A stretch of DNA of 64,000 nucleotides from positions 5,765,001-5,829,000 of the forward strand of contig NZ_CP012673.1 in NCBI RefSeq assembly GCF_002950945.1, read 5' to 3'. The DNA comes from Sorangium cellulosum. GTDB lineage: Bacteria > Myxococcota_A > Polyangia > Polyangiales > Polyangiaceae. The notes beneath the pieces were generated by a model. It did no database searches. It had not been told where the DNA came from and saw only the letters and a program-made list of their open reading frames with translations. The position numbers and the translations under genes were made by a program. Below, piece by piece: positions 21,907 through 30,258 of this stretch. Numbering within the stretch: the first letter of the stretch is position 1; each line of letters opens with the position of its first letter.

Positions 21907-23722
21907 GCGCCTTCGCGGCGCGCCGCTGCCACACGCGCCTCAGCCGCATGCCGAGCGGCGCGTCGAGCCCCTGCTCCGCGATCTCGAGCGCGAGGGTGCC
22001 CCGCCGCTCGGCCCTGACCAGGCGGGCGTACTGCGCGACCCCGAACCGGTCCGGGTGGCGCCGCTCCCAGGCGCTCACGTACGCGTCGTCGAAGCGCTCG
22101 CGCGGCGCGCGATCCCCGCGCTTCAGCGCGCGCCCTAGCTCGTCGCGAAAGCGCCGCTCGGCCTTCCGCCAGGTGGCCTCCTCGACGTCGTGCGCGGAGA
22201 GCACCTTGCTGCGCAGCGCGCCCGGCTCGGCGAGCTCCGAGCAGACGGCGGCGTACCGCTCGATCGTGACCGGCTCTTCCGGGCGCGCTGCGGTCGGCGC
22301 GGGCGGCTCCTTCAGCAGGGCCGGCGGAGGCGTCGCCAAGGCCACGTGGGCCGGCGGAGGCGCCGCCGGCGCGGGCGCCGGGACACGCGGCGCGACGCCC
22401 GCGGGGGCGGGCGGCTGCGCAGGGACGCCGTCGAAGTCGAGCGCGGCGAGCAGCGCTCCTGCGGAGGGGCCTGGCGCTGCGGCGGCGGGCGGCGGGGTGA
22501 GGGCCAGGGTGCCTGACGCCGGCGCGCTGCCGGGCCCGTCGAGCGCCAGCGTGCCGCCCGCGGCGCCCTCCTGCCGGCGCGGCTCGCGCGGCGCCTCGAC
22601 CCGCGACGGCGGGGCCGCGGGGCGCTGGCCCGGCGGGCGCCGCGGCGGAACCGCCGGCGCGCTCCCGACGCCCACGCCGGCGACCGCCATCAGGCGCTCC
22701 CGCTGCGCCGGGTCGCGCAGCGCGACGTGGGCGCGCCAGGTGATCGTGCAGTGCAGCCAATCCGCGTCGACGTGGAGGCCGTCGGCGTGGAACACGAGCG
22801 GCGTCGGGGCGTCCGGGTCCGCGTCGTCGAGGCCGTACACCGCGCCGGCGACGCGCGCGTCCGGCAGCGCGCTCTGGACGCGCGGGCGCTCCGGGTGGAA
22901 GCCCTCGAGCACGACGACCGCGCCCGGCTGCAGCGCGGCGACCCACTGGTCGCGCGGGGCGCACTGGAAGTACGACCAGTCGAAGGCGCCCGGCACCTCC
23001 ATCACCTCGGCGTCGAGCCCGGCGCGGGCGCCGGCCGGGAGGCGGCGGCTGCGCGCCGGCCACGTCGCCGCGAGCGGGCCGAAGCCGGCCGGTTTTTGCG
23101 GGTCTGCGGGGTCGAGCACGTTCGGCAGATCGCCGTCGCGCTCGCCGCACCCCACGGGGTTCTCGGGCACGCCGACGCCGCCGGCGGCGCGCTCGTACAC
23201 GACCGGCATGCGCGCGAACGGCTCCGGCGCCTCCCCGGGCCCCTTGCGGCGGCCGACGACGCGCACCGTCTTGTCGAGGCCGGGCACGCCGCGCTGCACG
23301 AGCGCGAACCGCACGTTCATCTCGGCGACGGGGCGGCCGCCCGGCGCGGCGGCGTGCCCGAGGGCGGTCACGTCCACGTACTGGCGGTAGGGCACCCGGT
23401 CGCTCGCCGCGGTCACGTGGGCCATCGGACCGCGGCGGTCGTGCACGTCCTTCGCGTGGAACGGCGCCGCCACCTCCGCCGGCCGCATCGGCGACGTGTC
23501 GATCGAGAAGCTGGCCTTCACGACGACCGTCAGCCGGAGCTTGCCCTCGTGGCGCCAGGGGACCGTATCGACGGTCGCCTGCGCCGCCGTCGCCGACGCC
23601 GCCGGCGTGAGCGACACGCACGCGACGCCGCCCGCGCTGCCCGGCGAGAACGGCAAGGCGCGCGCCGCGAGCTGCGCGGCCTGCGCGGTGTCGACCGGGA
23701 GTGTCCCTTTCGGCTCGTTCAT
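21890..23722 (-). CDS. DUF2169 domain protein with C-terminal helical extension
   Basis: This is a 610-aa protein. Residues from about 40 to 350 match DUF2169 proteins found next to VgrG and PAAR-like genes: RLTVVVKASFSID, RGPMAHVTAASDRVPYRQ, DVTALGHAAAPGGRPV, GFGPLAATWPARSR, FDWSYFQCAPRDQWV and TPLVFHADGLHVDADWLHCTITWRA. Family members are thought to act as adaptors that load effectors onto the T6SS tip. A long Ala/Pro-rich linker (about 360-470) leads to a charged helical domain (IERYAAVCSELAEPGALRSKVL to RRVWQRRAAKAL) of unknown role. The ATG at 23722 has a GGAGA ribosome site. It overlaps the end of the beta-helix gene on the other strand. Confidence 0.8.
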   Translation of the reverse strand: MNEPKGTLPVDTAQAAQLAARALPFSPGSAGGVACVSLTPAASATAAQATVDTVPWRHEGKLRLTVVVKASFSIDTSPMRPAEVAAPFHAKDVHDRRGPMAHVTAASDRVPYRQYVDVTALGHAAAPGGRPVAEMNVRFALVQRGVPGLDKTVRVVGRRKGPGEAPEPFARMPVVYERAAGGVGVPENPVGCGERDGDLPNVLDPADPQKPAGFGPLAATWPARSRRLPAGARAGLDAEVMEVPGAFDWSYFQCAPRDQWVAALQPGAVVVLEGFHPERPRVQSALPDARVAGAVYGLDDADPDAPTPLVFHADGLHVDADWLHCTITWRAHVALRDPAQRERLMAVAGVGVGSAPAVPPRRPPGQRPAAPPSRVEAPREPRRQEGAAGGTLALDGPGSAPASGTLALTPPPAAAAPGPSAGALLAALDFDGVPAQPPAPAGVAPRVPAPAPAAPPPAHVALATPPPALLKEPPAPTAARPEEPVTIERYAAVCSELAEPGALRSKVLSAHDVEEATWRKAERRFRDELGRALKRGDRAPRERFDDAYVSAWERRHPDRFGVAQYARLVRAERRGTLALEIAEQGLDAPLGMRLRRVWQRRAAKALSSSA

Positions 23723-23956
23723 GTCTCCATCGTTCACGGTCGCAACCGCGCCTCCCGAGGTCAAGGGCTCATCCAGTGAGCGCGGGGGTCCCCGGACCAC
23801 ACCGCACATCGGAGTCTGCCGCACAGGATGAGCGCTCTTTCGTCACGTCTTGCGGCTCGCTCCGCGACCTGCCCGACGAGCTCGGCCAGGCGCGCGCCGG
23901 CGGCGCGAGATCAAAATCACGCGTGGCCATCGGCGCGCGCCGAGTAGCATGGCCCC

Positions 23957-24175
23957 ATGCCGAGGCTCACCGACCCCTTCCACGTGCTGCCCGAGGCGCA
24001 GCGCCACGAGCTCATGCACGACACGGTGATGGCGATCTTCGGCCCCGCGGTGGGTCAGGCCTTCTGGGACCAGATGGAGCCGCTGCTCACGGACACACGG
24101 CGCCAGCCGGGAGACGCGGAGGAGCCGGAGAAGAACTTCTGGCGAGGCCGCTGGCGCATCTACGAGGCCGAGTGA
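23957..24175 (+). CDS. Small hypothetical protein
   Basis: This 72-aa product (MPRLTDPFHVLPEAQRHELMHD at the start, then MAIFGPAVGQAFWDQMEPLLTD) is predicted soluble and helical. Third codon positions are mostly G or C, and the stop is 16 bp before the next gene in the same direction, so it is probably real and part of the T6SS tip operon. I recognise no domain. A weak ribosome site lowers confidence. Confidence 0.5.
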   Translation: MPRLTDPFHVLPEAQRHELMHDTVMAIFGPAVGQAFWDQMEPLLTDTRRQPGDAEEPEKNFWRGRWRIYEAE

Positions 24176-24191
24176 GCGGGGCGCAGCGGCC

Positions 24192-25425
24192 GTGAGCAAC
24201 CAACCGACGCCCCCCGCCGCGCCCGCCCCGGCGCGAAGACCGCGCCGCAAGACCGAGCTGCTCCTGCAGGGCGAGCCCGACGGGCGGCGGTGGATCGCGT
24301 GGATCACGAAGCGCACCTACCGGATCCACAACGGGCGATGCGAGCTCGACGCCCCCGGACGGCAGGAGGTCCTGCACGACGACGAGATCCCTCACCGCGA
24401 GGATCACAAGCCGCCGCGGGTCTCCCCGCCGATCGCCGTCGACGACATGCTCCCTTTCCGGCGCGACCGACGTCGTGATCCAGGCCTTCGCCCACGCCTA
24501 CAAGCCCGATACCCGCACGCTCACCGCGAGCGTCCGGTTCGGCAAGCACCAGCGCGACATCGTGGTCCACGGCGACCGCGTGGGCGACATCGACCGCGCG
24601 GGCCGGCCGCGCTTCTCCGAGCCGGCGCCGATCGAGGTGGTCCCGATCCGCTACGACTACGCCTACGGCGGCGTCGATCTGACGGCGCTCGGCAGGAACG
24701 GCGACCTGCTCGCGCAGTTCGCCCAGGATGCCCGGCGGGGCACGGACCTGCTCGCCGACACGGTGTACCACTACCCGAGAAATCCATGTGGTTACGGGTA
24801 CTTGATGGAGCTCGACGCCGAGAGCTTCGCGGGGCGGCCGATCCCGAACCTCGAGTTCCCGTTCGACCCGCTCACGCCCCAGCGCCTCGCCGTGGGCAAG
24901 CCGTTCCGGTGGATCCACGCCCCGCTGCCGGCGGGGTGGGATTACCAGTCCATGGCCTGGTTTCCCCGGCTCGCGTACCTCGGGCTCGCCCCCTCGTGCC
25001 AGAGCGACGGCAAGCTCCCCGCGGAGGTCGAGCGCGGCTGGGCCGCCCGGGATGTCCTCTCGATACCGCCCCTCTACCAGGACCCGGGCGCCCCGCTCCG
25101 GCTGGAGTACGCGCAGGTGGCGTCGCCCGGGATGAGCGTCTCCGACCTCGCGCCGGACGTGTATTTCGAGCTGCGGAACGTGCACCCGAACCGGCAAGTC
25201 TACTCCTTCCACCTGCCCGGCGAGGTGCCCCGGGTGACGCTGGAGCTCGCGCCCGGCCGGGCGCTCACCGAGGCAGAATCCCACCTGTGCTCGGTGGTCG
25301 TGCGCCCCGTCCCCGGCGAGGTCGTGGTGGTCTGGAGCGCCCGGGCCCCCGTGGCCCTGGATCTCACCGAGGAGCAGATGTCGAACCTGCGGCGCGAGGT
25401 GCGCTGGACCTCGGCGCCGCGATGA
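24192..25425 (+). pseudogene. DUF2169 domain gene interrupted by a +1 frameshift
   Basis: The 5' frame (from GTG 24192) encodes PRRKTELLLQGEPDGRRWIAWITKRTY to PPIAVDDMLP, and the DUF2169 continuation (GATDVVIQAFAHAYKPDTRTL, VPIRYDYAYGGVDL, NPCGYGYL, PIPNLEFPFDPLTPQRLAVGKPFRWIHAPLPAGW) lies in the next frame. The break falls in the short run CTCCCTTTCCGG at about 24450-24461; removing one base would give DDMLPSGATDVV without loss. It is either a genuine disruption, a programmed slip or a sequencing error at a homopolymer. The intact product would be about 410 aa, close to other DUF2169 proteins. It sits between a small gene and the cargo-like gene, as expected for a T6SS effector adaptor. Confidence 0.8.
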
Positions 25426-25455
25426 AGGAGCGCTGACGATGTCGTATGGCTGCCT

Positions 25456-26670
25456 GTGCAGGGGTGGAATCCGCTCCTGCCCTGGACCATCCTCTTCGGC
25501 AGATCCATCTCGGTCTGGGGGACGAGCGGGGTCACGATCGCGTGCGACAACCCGATCTTCGGCGAGACGGCCTGCGATCTCGCGTGCTCGCCGTTCAAGA
25601 CCGTGCCGTTCTCGATCCACCTCGCGTGCAACAGCCCGGTCAGCCTGCCGCTCGATTTCACCATCGTCTGGGGCACGGCCAAGGCTGGCTTCACGTGGGC
25701 CGACTTCGTGGCGTGCCTCGTCGACATCGCGATCGAGATCGCGATGGATATCCTCATGAAGTTCGGCGGCCAGATCGCGGGCAAGATGTGGAAGGGCGCG
25801 AAGGCCGCGGGCAAGGGGCTGATGAAGGGCGCGAAGATGGCCGCCAAGGGGACCGCCAACCTCGCGCAGCCGCTCATCGAGCGGGCCGGCAAGGCGCTCG
25901 TGCGGGAGAGCGCCGAGGGGACGCTCGCGAAGATCCTCAAGGAGTCGGCCGAGGAGGCGGCCGACGACGTCGCGTCCAGGGTGGGCAAGCAGGCGGCGGA
26001 GAGCTTCTCGGACGCGCTCAGCCGGCTGCGATCGCAGAGCGACGAGCTGATCGAGGAGCTCGCGGAGGCCGCGGACGGCAGCCTGTGGAGGTGGTTCAAG
26101 CAGGGCGCCGCGGAGCTCGGCGAGGGCGCCGCCGATCGCATGAAGGAGCTCGGCAAGAGCCTCGGCGCGGCGGCGAAGTCGGCGAAGGACACGATCGTCG
26201 CCGCGAAGACGTGGAAGAAGGTGACCGAGCAGAACCTCCTGCAGTCGCGGAAGGTGAGCAGCATCCTCAAGTACACGGCCCTGGCGAACGGGTTCAAGTA
26301 CACGAAGAAGGTCGGCGGGAAGGTCTACAGCTCCATCGACGCGCAGTACCACGACATCGGGGATGTCGACGCGGGCTCGGACGGGTACAGCTTCGGGCCG
26401 TTCGCGCTGGGGGACAGGAGCGGCGTCTACGACGACCTCGGTGACCCCGTGGGGGAGACGGGCGATGATGACGGCGGCGACGGCGAGACCAGCAAGGCCG
26501 CGGTCGGCGATCGGTTCGCCTGGAGGGGCGACGCGAGCGCGAGCGCGAAGGCGCGGGTGAGCGGGCGCTTCTCGTGGTCTGGGCGGAGCGACGAGGAGAG
26601 CGGCAGGAGCGCGGGCGTGGGCGACCGCTTCGTGTGGATCGCGAGCGACACCGCCTCGTCTGGCGCCTAG
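25456..26670 (+). CDS. Candidate T6SS cargo/effector with Cys-rich N-terminus, unknown family
   Basis: The 404-aa reading frame lies directly after the DUF2169 adaptor-type gene, where T6SS cargo is usually encoded. The N-terminus is hydrophobic and cysteine-containing (ACDNPIFGETACDLACSPF, then FSIHLACNSPVSLPLDF) and may form a PAAR-like tip or metal site, but I cannot match a known PAAR pattern. Residues 65-105 (TWADFVACLVDIAIEIAMDILMKFGG) are amphipathic or membrane-like. A long Ala/Lys/Glu helical region (105-290) follows, then an acidic Gly/Asp tail with GRFSWSGR and GDRFVW repeats. Start uncertain: GTG 25456 lacks a ribosome site, while a good GAAGGAG sits before the ATG at 25439 in another frame, so a small frameshift near the start is possible. 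Function unknown. Confidence 0.6.
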   Translation: MQGWNPLLPWTILFGRSISVWGTSGVTIACDNPIFGETACDLACSPFKTVPFSIHLACNSPVSLPLDFTIVWGTAKAGFTWADFVACLVDIAIEIAMDILMKFGGQIAGKMWKGAKAAGKGLMKGAKMAAKGTANLAQPLIERAGKALVRESAEGTLAKILKESAEEAADDVASRVGKQAAESFSDALSRLRSQSDELIEELAEAADGSLWRWFKQGAAELGEGAADRMKELGKSLGAAAKSAKDTIVAAKTWKKVTEQNLLQSRKVSSILKYTALANGFKYTKKVGGKVYSSIDAQYHDIGDVDAGSDGYSFGPFALGDRSGVYDDLGDPVGETGDDDGGDGETSKAAVGDRFAWRGDASASAKARVSGRFSWSGRSDEESGRSAGVGDRFVWIASDTASSGA

Positions 26671-26864
26671 TTCCGAGCGTCACAAGTCTGGCCAGGGATC
26701 CCGAGAAATTTCAGCGCAAAAGCATCGAGACGCAGAGGTGTAAACCAGAATTTCTCTGTATTTCTGCGCCTTTGCGCCTTTGCGCCTTTGCGCCTTTGCG
26801 CCTTTGCGCCTTTGCGCCTTTGCGCCCTTGCGTCTTGGCGTTGGAATCTCTCGCCGAGACGATC
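26671..26864. repeat. 8-bp tandem repeat array (TGCGCCTT) in a convergent gap
   Basis: Between 26765 and 26836 the unit TGCGCCTT is repeated about nine times, seven of them perfect, the last two slightly diverged. The flanks (26700-26760 and 26837-26863) are unusually AT-rich for this genome (for example AACCAGAATTTCTCTG). The array separates the ends of two convergent genes. The 8-bp period is out of register with codons, so it is not a coding repeat. It may be a slippage-prone element or part of a dispersed intergenic repeat family. Confidence 0.8.
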
Positions 26865-27488
26865 TCAATGACAGGCCCTCTTGAGCCCGCTGTACGTGAC
26901 GCGTTGCTGGCAGAGGAAATTGCAGCTGCCGACCGGGCCTGGCTCACCGCACGCAACGTCCACCAGGTACACGTTGGACGCGTCCTGACACGGCCCGCCG
27001 GACTCGCAGCGGACCGCGGGGATCTGCGGCTCCTCGTGACCGCTGCAGTCATAATCGAAGCCGCCTGCGGGGCGGATGGGCGTGTCATGGAACGTATTGG
27101 GCTGGTCGGGGTGGACCTGCGCATGGTCGTCGTCGCAATCGGTGCCGCCCTCGCACGCGATCGACGGATAGCCGTCCCCGTCCGCATCGCAGTCGACGAT
27201 CCCCCCGGCGCTCCCGCCCGAGCCCGAGGTCACCTCGCTGCTCCCGCCGCCGCCCGAGGTCGACGTCACCCCGCCGCCCCCGCCGCCCCCGCCGCCCCCG
27301 CCGCCCCCGGAGGCCGCCGCGCTCCCGCCACCGGCCGCCGCGTCCGACGACGCGGTGGCGCCCGCGCCGCCACCGTCAGAGCTCGCGTGCTCGGTGAAGA
27401 CGGTGTCGGGGAAGCTGCACCCCGCGCTCAGCACGGCAGTTGCGGCGGGCAGAGCGGCGAGCGCGAAACATCGATGAGGTAAGTGCAT
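26865..27488 (-). CDS. Lipoprotein with poly-Gly linker and MopE-type metal-binding motif
   Basis: This 207-aa lipoprotein has signal peptide HLPHRCFALAALPAATAVLSAGC with lipobox LSAGC (Cys about 24). A Ser/Gly linker (about 38-95) includes an unbroken run of 13 glycines. The domain CDADGDGYPSIACEGGTDCDDD (about residues 99-120) matches the calcium/copper-type motif seen in MopE-like and many myxobacterial surface proteins. Further cysteines (DYDCSGH, RCESGGPCQD, VACGEPG, SCNFLCQQ) suggest a disulfide-rich fold. It is probably an outer-surface protein; no enzymatic role is visible. Convergent with the cargo-like gene. Confidence 0.75.
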   Translation of the reverse strand: MHLPHRCFALAALPAATAVLSAGCSFPDTVFTEHASSDGGGAGATASSDAAAGGGSAAASGGGGGGGGGGGGGVTSTSGGGGSSEVTSGSGGSAGGIVDCDADGDGYPSIACEGGTDCDDDHAQVHPDQPNTFHDTPIRPAGGFDYDCSGHEEPQIPAVRCESGGPCQDASNVYLVDVACGEPGPVGSCNFLCQQRVTYSGLKRACH

Positions 27489-27575
27489 CCCTGCATGGTC
27501 GGCATGGTTCTCTCCCGCGTCAACCGTCCGTCGAGATGTCCAGTGCGGCAGTCCGGCCTCAGCCCCTCAGGTATC

Positions 27576-27992
27576 GTGTGGAAGTGTCGCAGATGTTCTG
27601 CTCGGCGCGCCGGGCGCGCTCCCACGTCGGCCTACGACCTGAGTCGATTCGTCCGCTGTCGCGAGGGCCTTCCAGGTGAATCGCCCGCGGTGGACCGCGT
27701 GCGCGAGCGGCTGTGCGAGCGGTGGTTGAGGATCAACGATGACAGCGCCGTGCCCCGCGAGTTCGTCGAGCGCTGGCTCGACGCGCCGGCCTACCGGGAC
27801 AGGCTGGAGAGCCCGACGGAACTCGCAGGGACGCAGGCGACGGCGCTGCTGCGAGCGCTCGACGTCGAACGGTCCCGCTGGCAGTACGGCGTCGTCCGAG
27901 CATGCGAGCCCCGCGCCGGGTACCGCGCGTGGGTCTTCGGTCTTCGGCTCCACGCGGAGCACGACCCGCCGCGGACGTGGAGCAGAGAGGTC
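27576..27992 (+). pseudogene. Possible coding remnant of unknown family
   Basis: On the plus strand, frame of GTG 27576, the text AVDRVRERLCERWLRINDD, EFVERWLDAPAYRDRLES and ERSRWQYGVVRACEPRAGYRAWVFGL reads like genuine protein, with nearly all third positions G or C from about 27690. No stop appears until deep into the opposite-strand DUF2169 gene, so the original 3' end seems lost at about 27992. A GTG at 27690 is an alternative start. I recognise no family. It may be a truncated gene left by insertion of the neighbouring T6SS genes, or a chance frame. Confidence 0.3.
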
Positions 27993-29042
27993 TTAACTGC
28001 CCGGGATCACCGCCGGCGTCGGCCCGTCGTGCAGCGTCGCGGTGCGCCGCTCCTCCTTGCGGACGTGGTACTCGAACACACAGCGGAGGGAGAAGAACAC
28101 CCGCCCTTCCCCCGCGACGATGCCTATCTGATCGAGGTGCATGGGAAAGACATATTCCCGCCCCTCGAGCTGCACATGGATGTGCATCCGCAGGTCGGGC
28201 ATCACGAAGGCGAGATCCCCGCCGCGCAGGCCGTGCGTGAGCCGGATCCCGTCGCCCGGCCTCGGCTCGCCGCCCGCCTCGATCATCATGCCCGGGTGTC
28301 CCATGTTGAAGAACGTGGGCAGGATGTTCCGGTGCCCCACCTTGACCTCGGGCGCCCGGTCGGGCGCGAGCCGGCTCGGCTCCGGCATGGCGGCGCTCGT
28401 CGCGGCCTTCACGCGGAGCGCGCCTTCGCCCGGGTAGTAGCCGAGGCCGACGGGATCGGGGGTGTCGTCGAACGAGCGGAGCAGCCGGTTCGGGTCCTCG
28501 AGGTTCGGCAGCGGCTTCCCGAGCGCGCGCTTCGCGTCGAGGTAGAACCCGCGCCCCGCCGGGTTGGGCGTGAACGGCATGTCGAGCCCGTAGTCGGTGG
28601 GGCAGGTCCCGCCGAAGGCGCGCCCGTAGTCGAGCTCCATGGAGACGAACGGCTCCGGCTCGCTCGGGACCAGGGTGCCGCCGGCCCCGGGCACCCAGGT
28701 GCGGTCGCCGAGGACGGCGATCCGCCGCCGGAAGCTCCGCCCCACCTCGAGCTCGACGTCGAGGCGCGGCCTCGCCGCGCCGCCGGGCTGGCGCACCTTC
28801 CCGCCGAGCAGCACGTCGATCCCGCCCATGTAGAACGGCTTGTCCCCGGGCATCTTGCCGAGCGCCGTCGCGGCGGGCTCGCCCGAGATCGGCCACGGCT
28901 CGTCGGGCGTGCCGACGAGCGCGCCGCCGGCGACCCGGTAGGTCGGCCGCGCGATCGCGCAGCCCAGCATGTGATCGTCGCTGCGCGCCGACGCCGTCCG
29001 GAGGAGCAGCGCCGGGTGCCTGGTCTCGTTGCGAAGCTTCAC
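27993..29042 (-). CDS. DUF2169 domain protein
   Basis: This 349-aa single-domain DUF2169 protein shows the family features KPFYMGGIDVLLGGKV, DRTWVPGAGG, MELDYGRAFGGT (compare YDYAYGGV in the paralogue), NPAGRGFYLDAKRALGKPLPNLEDP and a C-terminal beta-rich part with FVMPDLRMHIHVQLEGREYVFPMHLDQIGI. The family is associated with T6SS tips and is considered an adaptor or loading factor. GTG start at 29042, with a GAGAGGGG ribosome site. It lies 31 bp downstream of the VgrG spike portion in the same direction, so it is probably co-transcribed with vgrG. It is the third DUF2169 gene of the island and the only compact intact one. Confidence 0.85.
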   Translation of the reverse strand: MKLRNETRHPALLLRTASARSDDHMLGCAIARPTYRVAGGALVGTPDEPWPISGEPAATALGKMPGDKPFYMGGIDVLLGGKVRQPGGAARPRLDVELEVGRSFRRRIAVLGDRTWVPGAGGTLVPSEPEPFVSMELDYGRAFGGTCPTDYGLDMPFTPNPAGRGFYLDAKRALGKPLPNLEDPNRLLRSFDDTPDPVGLGYYPGEGALRVKAATSAAMPEPSRLAPDRAPEVKVGHRNILPTFFNMGHPGMMIEAGGEPRPGDGIRLTHGLRGGDLAFVMPDLRMHIHVQLEGREYVFPMHLDQIGIVAGEGRVFFSLRCVFEYHVRKEERRTATLHDGPTPAVIPGS

Positions 29043-29073
29043 GGATCGACCCCTCTCCGCCGCGGCGCCGCGC

Positions 29074-30114
29074 TCAGCAGTTCAGGCGCACGGTGCCGCC
29101 CTCGAGCTTCTCCGTGGCGCTCCCGTTGGTCACGTAGATCCCGTCCGCGGTGATCTCGATCCTCGCGGACTTGCTCTCGGCGTCGGTCGCGTTGCCGATC
29201 TCGAGGACGATCTTCTGCTGGGCGCGGATCCGGATCGTCGAGTCGGCGAACAGCGAGAGGTCGGGCCCGCCGATCTGGACCTCCTGCTCGGACTCGACGC
29301 GCACCTCTCCGGCGCACGTCATCTCCAGCGCGCCGTCGGTCACGGCCCACTCGAGCGAGCCCGCGCTGAGCGAGCAGTGCCCGTCGACGACCTGCTGCAT
29401 CGTGCCGCCGACCGAGAGGGTGAGGTTGCCCGCCACGCGCCGCGACTCGTCGTCCAGGGCCGAGATCGTGTGCGCCCCGGCGACGGTGACCGTCCGCTCG
29501 CCGCTCACCTGGACCGACTCGTCCCCGCCGACACACGCGCTGCGGTCTCCGGCGACGACGTCGCGGCGGTCCCCGAAGACGCTCGCCGTGTGATCGCCCG
29601 CGACCGAGAGCCAGCTGTCGGCGCCGACCGAGGTGGTCTGATCCGCGGCCACGGTCCTGGTCTCGGCCGCGCCCACGCTCACGGCGCGCGCGCCCGCGAC
29701 CGTCACCGTCTCCGCGCCGCCGACGGTCCTCGCGTGGTCGCCCGTCACCTCGAGCGCGTCGTCGCCGCCGACGGCGCGGCGCGCGTCGTTCAGGGCCTCG
29801 ACGTTGAGGTCGCGCTGGGCGCGGAGATACACCTCTTCCCGGCCCGCCTGGTCCTCGAAGCGCAGCTCGTTGTATCCGCCGCCTCCCGGGGTGGTGCGGG
29901 TCCGCAAGGTCGATTTGGTCTTCTCGGCGGGGAGCGCGTACGGGTAGGGGCTCACGACCGTGTACACCCGGCCGGTCACGATCGGCCGGTCCGGATCGCC
30001 GTCGAGGAACTCGACCAGCACCGCGCTCCCGACGCGCGGGACGTGCATCGCCCCGTAGCCGGCCCCCGACGCCATCTGGGCGACGTGGACCCAGCACGCG
30101 TTCTCCGAGAACAC
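29074..30114 (-). pseudogene. vgrG: VgrG spike protein, C-terminal portion (separated by insertion)
   Basis: This part encodes the OB-fold neck and beta-helix spike of VgrG: ENACWVHVAQMASGAGYGAMHVPRVGSAVLVEFLDGDPDRPIVTGRVY (spread over about residues 5-50) is the classic gp5-like segment. A long series of V-T-G repeats follows (TVGGAETVTVAGARAVSVGAAETRTVAADQTTSVGADS and on), ending EGGTVRLNC. It reads in the same frame as the N-terminal half at 30235-31410, but the two are separated by stop codons within a palindromic insertion. Translation from the ATG at 30114 is possible, but the product would lack the trimer base. The intact protein would be about 740 aa. Confidence 0.82.
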
Positions 30115-30258
30115 CGATCACGTTGAGGAACGAGAGATGAACCGCCAAGACGCCAAGGGCGCCAAGGGCGCCAAGATATTTTCTTCTCCTTCTTGGCGTC
30201 CTTGGCGCCTTGGCGGTTCGAAAATCTGCTCGTTTCAGACGGGTTCAACCCGTTTGTC
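30107..30258. mobile_element. Palindromic repeat insertion splitting vgrG
   Basis: About 150 bp of non-VgrG sequence separates the two halves of vgrG. Its core, 30139-30219, is an imperfect palindrome whose arms begin GAACCGCCAAGACGCCAAGG and end CCTTGGCGCCTTGGCGGTTC, with a T-rich centre (ATATTTTCTTCTCC). A second small palindrome (ACGGGTTCAACCCGT) lies at 30239-30253. Both codon frames of vgrG resume outside. No transposase and no obvious target duplication were found. The shape suggests a REP/MITE-like element; as RNA it would form a long hairpin that could also terminate transcription. Confidence 0.7.

Noticed and set aside
26680..26868. Small repeat protein (RRKGAKAQ repeats) on the minus strand
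   Set aside because: It is a translation of the 8-bp array; the period does not match codons and there is no support for expression.
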